Positions 1-6,302 of a stretch of 13,451 bases of DNA are shown here, one piece after another. Source of the stretch: an uncultured Collinsella sp. (GTDB lineage Bacteria; Actinomycetota; Coriobacteriia; Coriobacteriales; Coriobacteriaceae). The stretch's first letter is position 1. Every line of letters begins with the position of its first letter. Below the pieces are notes generated by a model that ran no database searches, had not been told where the DNA came from, and saw only the letters and a list, made by a program, of their open reading frames with translations. A program made the translations under genes and the position numbers. The stretch spans positions 1 through 13,451 of the forward strand of contig UQYA01000048.1 of the NCBI GenBank assembly GCA_900545165.1. The letters are read 5' to 3'.

Positions 1-16
1 TCCGCACATGTGCGGA
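1..16. repeat. Perfect 16-bp palindrome
   Basis: TCCGCACA is followed directly by its exact reverse complement TGTGCGGA. There is no T-run after it, so it is not a normal intrinsic terminator. It may be the end of a larger structure cut by the window edge, or a dimeric regulator site. Its role is unknown. Confidence 0.45.
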
Positions 17-123
17 TGAATGTGGGAGGTGTTCGGATGAAGTTGATAATCAAGGATGTTCGGCGCTTTGTAGCAGACGGACGGTATTTTTCGCATGAAA
101 ATGTGTGGGTACCGTATACTTAA
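1..123 (+). CDS. Doubtful short or partial reading frame, unknown function
   Basis: The frame is open from the first base of the window to a TAA at 121-123. It could be the last 40 codons of a gene that begins before the window. It could also be a 28-residue small protein starting at the ATG at 37, which has a good ribosome binding site, GGGAGG at 24-29, seven bases upstream. The short product would read MKLIIKDVRRF... and end ...ENVWVPYT; it is basic in the first half and has no motif I recognise. An open frame of this length is not rare by chance, and its end overlaps the -10-like box proposed for the next gene. I keep it only because of the ribosome binding site. Confidence 0.3.
   Translation, partial: SAHVRMNVGGVRMKLIIKDVRRFVADGRYFSHENVWVPYT
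115..120 (+). promoter_or_regulatory. Possible -10 box for the deformylase-like gene
   Basis: TATACT matches the -10 consensus at five of six bases and lies 34 bases before the ATG at 154. No convincing -35 box is seen at 16-18 bases upstream, so the call rests on the -10 alone. Confidence 0.3.
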
Positions 124-153
124 GCAGTTACAACGACCCCTATGGAGGAACGT

Positions 154-573
154 ATGATTAAAGAGCTTTGCCACGACGAGGCTATCCTGTCCCAGCGTTG
201 CGAGGTTGCGACCGTCGAGGACGAGTCGGTTGCTCAGGACCTGATCGATACCATCAAGTCGCTCGACGATGCCGGCTGCCTTGCCGCTAACCAGATTGGC
301 GTTACCAAGAAGGTTTGCGTCTACCTGGACGATGCCGGCGAGCCTCACGTACTCTACAACCCCCGTCTGGTGTTTGGCCTGGGCGCCAGCAAGATGGAGG
401 AGAGCTGCCTGACGCACGAGGAGGTCACCAAGTCCACGCGCTATATCAAGTGCAAGGTCGCCTTTGATCAGATCGTCGACGGCAAGATGAAGGAGTGCCG
501 CCGCGACTACGCGGGCTTTGAGGCACAGATGATCCAGCATATGATCGACCACTGTCTTGGAAAGTTGGTCTAA
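154..573 (+). CDS. Peptide-deformylase-like protein lacking the catalytic Glu
   Basis: The 139-residue product has the layout of a minimal peptide deformylase, the metal enzyme that removes the formyl group from nascent proteins. Motif 1 is CLAANQIG (residues 42-49; family GLAAPQIG), motif 2 is ESCLT (83-87; family EGCLS) and motif 3 is HMIDH (129-133; family HExxH). The metal ligands Cys85, His129 and His133 are all kept, but the catalytic Glu is Met130 (codon ATG at 541-543) and the usual Gly of motif 2 is Ser84. The start at 154 is chosen over the in-frame ATG at 142 because GGAGG at 144-148 sits five bases before it and overlaps the first ATG. The frame is otherwise intact, so this is not an obvious pseudogene. 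It resembles the deformylase at 7899-8309 and may be a diverged paralogue with a binding or altered role. Fold confidence is high; activity is doubtful. Confidence 0.85.
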   Translation: MIKELCHDEAILSQRCEVATVEDESVAQDLIDTIKSLDDAGCLAANQIGVTKKVCVYLDDAGEPHVLYNPRLVFGLGASKMEESCLTHEEVTKSTRYIKCKVAFDQIVDGKMKECRRDYAGFEAQMIQHMIDHCLGKLV

Positions 574-673
574 GGGGACCAAAGCACCGCACCTTGCCGC
601 TCAATCGTCGCTCGCGTACCTTAAGTACGCTTCGCTCCTCTTTCGTGGCAATCTGCGGCACTTTGACCCCTTA
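571..673. repeat. 103-bp imperfect inverted repeat (long hairpin)
   Basis: The ends TAAGGGG (571-577) and CCCCTTA (667-673) are reverse complements. Moving inward, CAAAG/CTTTG, CCGCA/TGCGG and TTGCC/GGCAA also pair, and the centre GCGTAC (614-619)/GTACGC (625-630) closes on a five-base loop. Part of each arm between TTGCC and GCGTAC does not pair well. The left end contains the stop codon of the deformylase-like gene. No protein is encoded. The form fits a REP/MITE-like palindromic element or a strong transcription-end structure; a separate conventional terminator follows at 718. Confidence 0.75.
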
Positions 674-717
674 GACGACCTGCGGGGTTAACTTGGTTGA
701 GTTTATCCTGCTTGAAT

Positions 718-756
718 AGCCCGGGCATGACATTGTTGTCATGTCCGGGCTTTTGT
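718..756 (+). terminator. Intrinsic terminator
   Basis: A 15-bp stem, AGCCCGGGCATGACA (718-732) with TGTCATGTCCGGGCT (737-751), has a TTGT loop and one G-U pair. It is followed by TTTGTGTTT. It would end transcription from the deformylase-like gene and insulate the hydrolase gene downstream. Confidence 0.85.
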
Positions 757-817
757 GTTTAGCGCCTTTTTGTTTGGAGACAATAATCTTAGCAAGAACG
801 TAAGGCTAGGAGGCGCT

Positions 818-1783
818 ATGTGCACGAGTATTCGATTTACCGATAATTCTGGCCACATGTATTTGGGCCGCAACCTCGACTGGAGCTTTGACTACGGCCA
901 ACAGGTTCGCGTGATGCCGCGCGGGTTTCACATTCCGTATTCGTTTATCGACGACGCGACAGCGGCACACGCGGTGATCGGTATGTGCATCGATTACAAG
1001 AACTATCCCATGTTTTTCGATTGCGGTAACGATGCGGGTCTGGCTGTGGCGGGGCTCAACTTTCCCGGCTATGCCGAGTATGCCGAGGGCCCTGTCGACG
1101 GCAAGAACAATATTGCGGCCTATGAGTTCCCCCTGTGGGTGGCAGCGACGTTCTCGACGGTCGATGAGGTCGAGGCCGCGCTGCGCGACACGGTGATTGT
1201 CGCCAAATCTGCCGGAGAGGGGCTGGGCGTGTCGCTGCTCCATTGGATTATCGGCGACAGCCAGCGCAGCATCGTGATTGAGATGATGGCTGACGGCCTG
1301 CATGTATACGACGATCCGGTCGACACCCTTGCCAACCAGCCGACCTTCCCGTGGCACATGGAAAACCTGCGCACCTATATCACCGCCACAAGCGATTTTC
1401 CGCAGACGGCGACATGGCGTGGCGCCGAGCTCAAGCCCTATGGAGCCGGTGCCGGCATGCGCGGCATTCCGGGCGATTGCTATTCGCCGAGCCGTTTTGT
1501 AAAGGCGGCGTACCTCAATGCTAATTACCCGCAAAAGGAGAGCGAGACCGAAAACGTCGTTCGCATGTTCCGCTCGCTCGAGGGCGTGGTGATGATCGAG
1601 GGAGCGTCCAGGATGGGCGATGGCAAGTTCGAGAAGACTATCTACACCGGATGCTTTAGCGCGCGCACGGGCAATTATTACTACGCGATGTATGGGGATC
1701 CGTCGATTCGCTACGTGAGCCTGATGGATGCCGAGGGCGCGAGCCCCGATAGGCTCGTGGTTCCCGAGCCGCGTCGTTCGTAG
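818..1783 (+). CDS. bsh: Choloylglycine hydrolase (bile salt hydrolase family)
   Basis: This is a 321-residue N-terminal-nucleophile hydrolase of the choloylglycine hydrolase/penicillin V acylase family, which cleaves the amide bond of glycine- or taurine-conjugated bile acids. The start must be the ATG at 818: it puts Cys at position 2, the nucleophile exposed after Met removal, and AGGAGG at 808-813 precedes it. The further in-frame codons upstream would bury that Cys. The other catalytic positions are visible at the expected places: Arg18 and Asp21 (GRNLDW), Asn81 (AGLNFPG), Asn173 (LANQP) and Arg226 (SPSRF). Length is typical (about 315-330). No signal peptide is seen, so it is cytoplasmic. 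It stands alone between two terminators. Bile salt hydrolase is likelier than penicillin acylase given the probable gut host, but sequence inspection alone does not settle substrate preference. Confidence 0.93.
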   Translation: MCTSIRFTDNSGHMYLGRNLDWSFDYGQQVRVMPRGFHIPYSFIDDATAAHAVIGMCIDYKNYPMFFDCGNDAGLAVAGLNFPGYAEYAEGPVDGKNNIAAYEFPLWVAATFSTVDEVEAALRDTVIVAKSAGEGLGVSLLHWIIGDSQRSIVIEMMADGLHVYDDPVDTLANQPTFPWHMENLRTYITATSDFPQTATWRGAELKPYGAGAGMRGIPGDCYSPSRFVKAAYLNANYPQKESETENVVRMFRSLEGVVMIEGASRMGDGKFEKTIYTGCFSARTGNYYYAMYGDPSIRYVSLMDAEGASPDRLVVPEPRRS

Positions 1784-1808
1784 CCGTTAGCTTTACTGCA
1801 ATACAAGA

Positions 1809-1840
1809 CGGCCCTGTACCTCTCGCGAGGTGCAGGGCCG
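1809..1840. terminator. Hairpin between convergent bsh and kup
   Basis: A 14-bp stem, CGGCCCTGTACCTC (1809-1822) with GAGGTGCAGGGCCG (1827-1840), encloses a TCGC loop and has one G-U pair. It lies between the ends of two convergent genes and probably serves both. T-runs are weak on either side, so it may not be a strong intrinsic terminator. Confidence 0.7.
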
Positions 1841-1862
1841 CTGTCGTTGATTTATGGCGCCG

Positions 1863-4094
1863 CTAGAAGTTGGCGTCGTTGAGTTGTTCACTCTCGAGGC
1901 CGTCGAGCTGTTGCTGTTCGGGCGTATCGGCGACGCTCTCGAGCAGCTCGGTGGGATCGACGTTCATGTCCCTACCGGCCTCGTTGCCGTTGACCAAGTC
2001 GTCCGAGAAGATGTCGACTTCCATTTCCTCGGCCTCTTCAATCTGAACCTCGAGCGGCACCTGGGTGCGCACGAGCTTAACGGCCGGGCGCATGCGGGCA
2101 AACAGCGGCACGTACTCGATGATGATGGCAGAGTTCTCGAGACCGTACCAGCGCGCCGGGCTTCCGCAAGCGCGGCGGACGGCGTACTTGATGGCCATCA
2201 CGCGGTGGTCATTGCGGTTGATGTCCGTTTCGGGGGCAAGCATCTTGCGCAGCATGCAAAAACGGAAGTCGCCCACGTTGCCGCGCGTCTCGTAGATGGA
2301 GTAGGTGTGGTGCTGCGGCGGCAACTCACCCGAGGCCATCAGGTCTCCAACGATCTGGCGCAGGTAGGCGTTGATGCGCTGATTGACCTTAAAGCCCAGG
2401 TCCAAGCGCACGCGGAACAGGAAGTCTGTGCCAAAGGTCTCAACGCAATACTCGTGCGTATAGGGCTCATCGGTGACATGCACGTTAATGAACCAATATG
2501 CCTTGGCACGCTTGGGATGTTTGTCCAGGATGGAATAGAGCACGTCGCGGTCGAGCGTGAGCGGGTCGGGGCTGTTGGTGAGGAACACCAGGTTGTCGGC
2601 GAGTACGGGATAGGTCTCGTCGTTGCGCAGGCGGTTGAGCTGATCGATGTACTTGGAGACGGGCAACAGAATCGTCTGCGTGCGCTCGATGGCGGTGCCA
2701 CGGCGCCACACGTACATAAGGCCAAACAGCAGTGCGGCCAGGAAGATCATCACATAGCCGCCGTCAAAGAACATGGTGAGGCACGAGGCGAAGAAGCACA
2801 GCTCAATGGCACCGAAGAGCAGGGCGAAGACGCAGGCGCCCAGCTTGTGCTTGAGAATGCCGGCGATATAGCTCGTCAAAAGCGTCGTGGTCATGAGCAT
2901 GGTCACGGTAATGGCGAGGCCGTAGGCGCTCTCCATGCGCTCGGAGTTTTGGAACAGCAGCACGATGAAGATGCAGCCGACCCACATGATGTTGTTGACG
3001 AGCGGAATATAGAGCTGGCCCTTGGTGTCGCTGGGGTAGTGGATGCGCAGATGCGGCATAAGGTTGAGACGCGTGGCCTCGGATACCAGCGAGAACGAGC
3101 CGGTGATGAGCGCCTGCGAGGCAATGATGGCCGCCACGGCCGAAAGCACAATGGCAAAGGGGCGCAGGGGCTCGGGAAGCATCATATAGAACGGGTTGAC
3201 GATATTCATCGCGAGCATCTGGGGGTTGGAGTTATTGGCGAGCAGCCAAGCTCCCTGACCCAGATAGTTGAGGATGAGGGCCGCCTTAACAAACGGCCAG
3301 GATGCGTAAATGTTAGCTTTGCCCACGTGACCCATGTCCGAATAGAGCGCCTCGGCGCCAGTCGTCGACAGGAAGACGAAGCCGAGCACCATGATGCCCG
3401 AGTGGTTGATGGGCGAGAACAGGAACATGATGCCGCGGATGGGGTTGAGCGCGCGTAGGATGGACAGGTTGCCGAGCATGTTGAACAGGCCGGCGCCCGC
3501 CAGGAACAGGAACCATAGCGTCATAAGCGGGCCGAACAGCTTGCCGATTGACGAGGTGCCGGCGCGCTGCATGGCAAACAGACCACAGATAATGATGATG
3601 GTGATGATGATCACATTGGTCTGGCCGTCACCCAGCAGCGCATGGCCCCATTCGATGGTGCGCAGACCCTCGATGGCCGTGGTAACCGTGACAGCGGGGG
3701 TGAGGATGCCGTCGGCGAGCAGCGCCGCACCGCCGATCATGGCGGGGAGAATCAGCCACGGTGCCACCTTGCGCACCAGGCTAAACAGGGCGAAGATGCC
3801 GCCTTCGTTGTGGTTGTCGGCCTTCATGGCGATTACCACGTACTTGACCGTGGTCACGAGTGTCATGGTCCAGATGACGAGCGAAAGCGCGCCCAGGATC
3901 ATGTCCTCGCTGACGGTACCGATGCCGCCGTTGTTGGCGACGATTGATTTCATGGTGTACATGGGGCTCGTGCCGATGTCGCCATAGACGACGCCGAGCG
4001 TTACGAGCAGCATGCCAGCGGAGAGGGGAATGGCTCCGTGCCCGCCTTGACCACGCTGGTCTTGGGGGCTTGCCTCCAGTTTGTTGTGTGCCAC
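1863..4094 (-). CDS. kup: KUP-family potassium uptake permease
   Basis: This membrane protein of 743 residues takes up K+, probably with H+. The family signature GVVYGDIGTSP is near residues 34-44. ADNHNEGGIFAL follows the second helix, and ILTPAVTVTTAIEGL carries the Glu (about residue 142) that aligns with a conserved acidic residue of E. coli Kup. About twelve hydrophobic helices fill roughly residues 25-460; the rest is a cytoplasmic domain ending in an acidic, Gln-rich tail of about 60 residues. It is longer than E. coli Kup (622). The ATG at 4112 has no ribosome binding site and sits two bases from a hairpin, whereas the GTG at 4094 has AAGGGAG five bases upstream, so GTG is chosen. The gene has its own leader and is convergent with bsh. 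Confidence 0.93.
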   Translation of the reverse strand: MAHNKLEASPQDQRGQGGHGAIPLSAGMLLVTLGVVYGDIGTSPMYTMKSIVANNGGIGTVSEDMILGALSLVIWTMTLVTTVKYVVIAMKADNHNEGGIFALFSLVRKVAPWLILPAMIGGAALLADGILTPAVTVTTAIEGLRTIEWGHALLGDGQTNVIIITIIIICGLFAMQRAGTSSIGKLFGPLMTLWFLFLAGAGLFNMLGNLSILRALNPIRGIMFLFSPINHSGIMVLGFVFLSTTGAEALYSDMGHVGKANIYASWPFVKAALILNYLGQGAWLLANNSNPQMLAMNIVNPFYMMLPEPLRPFAIVLSAVAAIIASQALITGSFSLVSEATRLNLMPHLRIHYPSDTKGQLYIPLVNNIMWVGCIFIVLLFQNSERMESAYGLAITVTMLMTTTLLTSYIAGILKHKLGACVFALLFGAIELCFFASCLTMFFDGGYVMIFLAALLFGLMYVWRRGTAIERTQTILLPVSKYIDQLNRLRNDETYPVLADNLVFLTNSPDPLTLDRDVLYSILDKHPKRAKAYWFINVHVTDEPYTHEYCVETFGTDFLFRVRLDLGFKVNQRINAYLRQIVGDLMASGELPPQHHTYSIYETRGNVGDFRFCMLRKMLAPETDINRNDHRVMAIKYAVRRACGSPARWYGLENSAIIIEYVPLFARMRPAVKLVRTQVPLEVQIEEAEEMEVDIFSDDLVNGNEAGRDMNVDPTELLESVADTPEQQQLDGLESEQLNDANF

Positions 4095-4114
4095 GTGGAC
4101 TCCCTTAGACATCC

Positions 4115-4139
4115 GGTTATCTGTCTAGGACAGATAACC
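4115..4139 (-). promoter_or_regulatory. Leader hairpin or operator upstream of kup
   Basis: Perfect 11-bp arms, GGTTATCTGTC and GACAGATAACC, are separated by TAG. If transcription starts a few bases after the -10 box at 4151-4156, the hairpin forms at the very 5' end of the kup message, 20 bases before its GTG start. It could be an operator overlapping the start site or an mRNA 5'-end stem. It is too small to be a known c-di-AMP (ydaO) riboswitch. Confidence 0.6.
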
Positions 4140-4150
4140 TTTATGCCGTC

Positions 4151-4156
4151 TTTATA
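4151..4156 (-). promoter_or_regulatory. Probable -10 box of kup
   Basis: The minus strand reads TATAAA here, about 57 bases before the GTG start of kup. No clear -35 box is seen at the usual distance. Confidence 0.4.
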
Positions 4157-4194
4157 CATACAAGAGCAGTTTGGCACATCAGGTTATTTTAGAC

Positions 4195-4218
4195 AATAAT
4201 CCCCAGCTGGGGATTATT
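4195..4218. terminator. 24-bp perfect palindrome between the EamA gene and kup
   Basis: AATAATCCCC and GGGGATTATT flank AGCT, which is itself self-complementary, so the whole 24 bp is a perfect palindrome. It lies 34 bases past the stop of the EamA gene. The AT ends give a U-rich 3' side on both strands, so it may be a short terminator for the EamA gene. It could equally be a dimeric regulator site upstream of kup. Confidence 0.5.
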
Positions 4219-4252
4219 TATGTACGTGGGTAGCATTTCGAAACAGGGGCTT

Positions 4253-5164
4253 TTAAGCACGTGCTGTCTGGGCTATGCCAGCCTTGGCGCTTGCGCGTTT
4301 GCCGGCGAGTTCGCAAAAGAGCGCACCGCCGATGATAAGTGCGGCGCCCATCAGGCGGACCGGTGTTATGGCTTCGCCCAAAAGGACGGCCGAGAACACG
4401 ACGGCCGAAAGCGGCTCGAGGTAGCCGACGACCGCGACGGTCTGCACGGGCAGTTTGGCGACGGCACTAAAGTAGAGCAGACAACCGAGTCCGGTGTTGA
4501 CGACGCCGAGCATGACGACGGCGCGCCAATCAATGCTGGCGGCGACACCGGCGGACAGGAATGAGGGAGTGCCCTGCGTGATGAGCGTGAGGACCAGCGC
4601 GGTCACAAAAGCGGCGCTCACCTGGAGCGCGGAGTTCTCGAGACCTTCGATGTGCGGCGCACCCTTGCTAGCGATGACCATCAGCGCATAGCAAAATGCC
4701 GAGGCGATACCGCAGACGATACCCGCAATGGGCATATTGCCGCCTAGACCTTGTGCTGCAATGAGAAAAGCACCGCAGGCGACGGCGATAAACCCGGCGA
4801 TTTTGCCGCCGGTCAGTTTTTCACCAAAGATGAGTGGGGAGAGCGCCATGACAATGATGGGGCCACAGTAGTACAGCAGCGAGGATACGCCGACGCCGAT
4901 CGTCTGGTAGGCGCGGAACAGAAAAATCCAGCTGGCGCCCAGCGCGGCTCCCGAGAGAAGGAGTGCTGCGGCTTCGCGGGGACGAGATGGTGCCTGCAGG
5001 TTATGGCGTTGGGTGATGGCAAGGATAGTGACAAGCGAGAGGGCGCCTAAAAACGTGCGCAGTAGCACGATATCGGAGCTCGGCAGTGCGATGGCGGCGG
5101 CGATGATGCCGTTGGAGCCAAACAATAGCAATGCTGCTAAGTACGTAAACAGTCCGTTGTTCAT
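4253..5164 (-). CDS. EamA/DMT-superfamily transporter
   Basis: The 303-residue product is almost entirely hydrophobic, with about ten membrane helices in two repeats (roughly residues 5-140 and 150-290), the standard architecture of EamA (DUF6) permeases of the drug/metabolite transporter superfamily. Typical family sections are visible: RTFLGALSLV after helix 2, YQTIGVGVSSLLYYCGP near residue 100 and GYLEPLSAVVFSAVLLGE near residue 247. The length is normal. The ATG at 5164 follows AAGGGG about ten bases upstream. Members export amino acids or other small metabolites, but the substrate cannot be read from sequence. The gene is divergent from a LysR regulator with a palindromic site between them, so export is probably switched on by that regulator's ligand. 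Confidence 0.88.
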   Translation of the reverse strand: MNNGLFTYLAALLLFGSNGIIAAAIALPSSDIVLLRTFLGALSLVTILAITQRHNLQAPSRPREAAALLLSGAALGASWIFLFRAYQTIGVGVSSLLYYCGPIIVMALSPLIFGEKLTGGKIAGFIAVACGAFLIAAQGLGGNMPIAGIVCGIASAFCYALMVIASKGAPHIEGLENSALQVSAAFVTALVLTLITQGTPSFLSAGVAASIDWRAVVMLGVVNTGLGCLLYFSAVAKLPVQTVAVVGYLEPLSAVVFSAVLLGEAITPVRLMGAALIIGGALFCELAGKRASAKAGIAQTARA

Positions 5165-5178
5165 GCGCTGACATCCCC

Positions 5179-5184
5179 TTTATA
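5179..5184 (-). promoter_or_regulatory. Probable -10 box of the EamA gene
   Basis: The minus strand reads TATAAA, just ahead of the AAGGGG ribosome binding region of the EamA gene. Its -35 region would fall in the palindrome at 5194-5210, which fits direct control by the divergent LysR protein. Confidence 0.45.
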
Positions 5185-5193
5185 TCTGAACAT

Positions 5194-5210
5194 GTTCACT
5201 ATGGGTGAAC
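5194..5210. promoter_or_regulatory. Probable LysR operator
   Basis: GTTCAC (5194-5199), a five-base spacer and GTGAAC (5205-5210) form an inverted repeat containing a T-N11-A core, the LysR-type site layout. It lies midway between the divergent EamA and LysR genes. A third partial half-site, read GTTCAG on the minus strand, lies next to it toward the EamA gene. Confidence 0.6.
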
Positions 5211-5231
5211 TGGCTTTAGAAGAAAAGCGAA

Positions 5232-5237
5232 TATAAT
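5232..5237 (+). promoter_or_regulatory. -10 box of the LysR gene
   Basis: A consensus TATAAT lies 46 bases before the GTG start at 5283. The matching -35 region is poor, as is common for self-regulated LysR promoters. Confidence 0.5.
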
Positions 5238-5282
5238 GCATGGAAAACATGACAAAAACTCATGCAAAGGTGGAGGCGTGTC

Positions 5283-6140
5283 GTGGAAACGAATATTCAA
5301 AAGATGCAGGTGCTGCTGGAGACGGTGCGTGCCGGCAGCTTTACGCGTGCCGCAGAGCGCCTGAGCTATTCGCAGTCGGGCGTGAGCCGCATGGTGGGCG
5401 ACCTTGAGGCAGACTGGGGTTTTAAGGTGCTTGATCGCAGCCGCGAGGGCGTGGTGCTTTCTGCCGACGGGCGGCAGGTCATGCCGGCAGTCGAGGCGTT
5501 ATGCGAAGAGTTTGGCCGCCTGCAGCGACGCGTGGACGAGATGCGAGGGCTCATGCGTGGCAAGATCTGCATCGGTACGTTTTCGAGCGTGGCGACCCAC
5601 GTGCTGCCGCCGGTGATTGCGCGCTTTCGCGCCGATCACCCGGACGTCGATTATGAGTTGCTGATGGGCGACTATTCAGAGATCGAACAATGGGTGGCAG
5701 AGGGCCGCTGCGATCTGGGCTTTATCCCGTATGAGCCTCGAGAAAATGGCATGACATCGCGGTCTTTGGTGCGCGACGAGTTGATGGCGGTAGTGCCGGC
5801 AGACTCTTTGCTTGCCACGGCGGAGGTCGTCTCTCTTGCCGATTTAGCCAACGAGCAGTTTATTCTGCTAGAACGCGGCACCGATGATGAGATTACGCCG
5901 CTGTTCCGTCGGGCGGGGCTGACGGTGTGCTCCAAGCTGTCGACTTGGGATGACTATGCGATTATGGCTATGGTCGAGGACGGCCTGGGCGTGAGCATTC
6001 TTCCCGCGCTCATCTTGCGCCGTTGTCAGTTCGATGTTGCTGTGCGCCCACTCGAGGGGCATCCCCATCGCCAAATCAACGCCATATATCGAACGGCCGA
6101 TGTTTCGCTTGCCGCCGCCCGTTTCCTCGAATACCTCTAA
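5283..6140 (+). CDS. LysR-family transcriptional regulator
   Basis: This 285-residue protein has the standard LysR layout. The N-terminal winged helix-turn-helix covers about residues 5-65 (FTRAAERLSYSQSGVSRMV, then DRSREGVVLSADG in the wing). A linker helix follows, and the periplasmic-binding-protein-like effector domain runs from about 90 to the end (HVLPPVIARFRADHPDVDYE, VAEGRCDLGFI). The GTG at 5283 is preferred over the in-frame ATG at 5262 because GGAGG at 5272-5276 lies six bases before it and would otherwise be inside the coding sequence. It is divergent from the EamA exporter, the usual arrangement for a LysR protein and its target. The ligand is unknown. Confidence 0.92.
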   Translation: METNIQKMQVLLETVRAGSFTRAAERLSYSQSGVSRMVGDLEADWGFKVLDRSREGVVLSADGRQVMPAVEALCEEFGRLQRRVDEMRGLMRGKICIGTFSSVATHVLPPVIARFRADHPDVDYELLMGDYSEIEQWVAEGRCDLGFIPYEPRENGMTSRSLVRDELMAVVPADSLLATAEVVSLADLANEQFILLERGTDDEITPLFRRAGLTVCSKLSTWDDYAIMAMVEDGLGVSILPALILRRCQFDVAVRPLEGHPHRQINAIYRTADVSLAAARFLEYL

Positions 6141-6152
6141 ACGTGTACACGT
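6141..6152. repeat. 12-bp perfect palindrome after the LysR stop
   Basis: ACGTGTACACGT begins directly after the LysR stop codon. It lacks a T-run and is short, so it is noted only as a possible protein-binding site. No convincing terminator for the LysR gene is seen in 6141-6200. Confidence 0.3.
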
Positions 6153-6200
6153 CATTGTCCGTTTTGGGCAAATCTCGGAGTTCGGTACGTTTTCTTATGA

Positions 6201-6281
6201 AATTGAACTTTCGAATGAGGCGCGGCGCTATACTGCTTGCTAAATTGAACCCCGGTTCAATTCGTGTTCTATAAATTGAAC
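6201..6281 (+). promoter_or_regulatory. Operator cluster for the XRE-AlaA gene
   Basis: AATTGAAC occurs at 6201-6208, 6243-6250 and 6274-6281. The middle copy is part of a near-perfect palindrome, AATTGAACC-CC-GGTTCAATT (6243-6262). Starts are 42 and 31 bases apart, close to four and three helical turns. The sites surround the -10-like box at 6229-6234, covering its upstream region, the expected start point and the leader. This is what an autoregulatory site for the downstream helix-turn-helix protein would look like; that link is inference. Confidence 0.65.
6229..6234 (+). promoter_or_regulatory. Probable -10 box of the XRE-AlaA gene
   Basis: TATACT lies between the first and second AATTGAAC sites. 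TTGAAC at 6203-6208 could act as a -35 box, but the gap of 20 bases is long. A second candidate, TATAAA at 6270-6275, lies closer to the gene. Confidence 0.4.
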
Positions 6282-6302
6282 TTTGCCAGCAAGGAGGTTC
6301 CT

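Noticed and set aside
446..661. 71-codon minus-strand frame over the inverted repeat
   Set aside because: It overlaps the deformylase-like gene antisense and is a by-product of the palindrome; no ribosome binding site.
755..817. Longer N-terminus for the choloylglycine hydrolase
   Set aside because: The family needs Cys at position 2; only the ATG at 818 provides it, with AGGAGG upstream.
806..1534. 242-codon open frame on the minus strand
   Set aside because: It is antisense to the choloylglycine hydrolase gene, with no ribosome binding site or family signature.
1854..3458. 534-codon open frame on the plus strand
   Set aside because: It is antisense to kup, lacks a ribosome binding site, and its His/Gln/Val-rich content is the complement of kup codons; kup has clear family motifs.
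4115..4139. Known c-di-AMP (ydaO) riboswitch upstream of kup
   Set aside because: Only a 25-base hairpin is present; the large conserved ydaO fold is absent.
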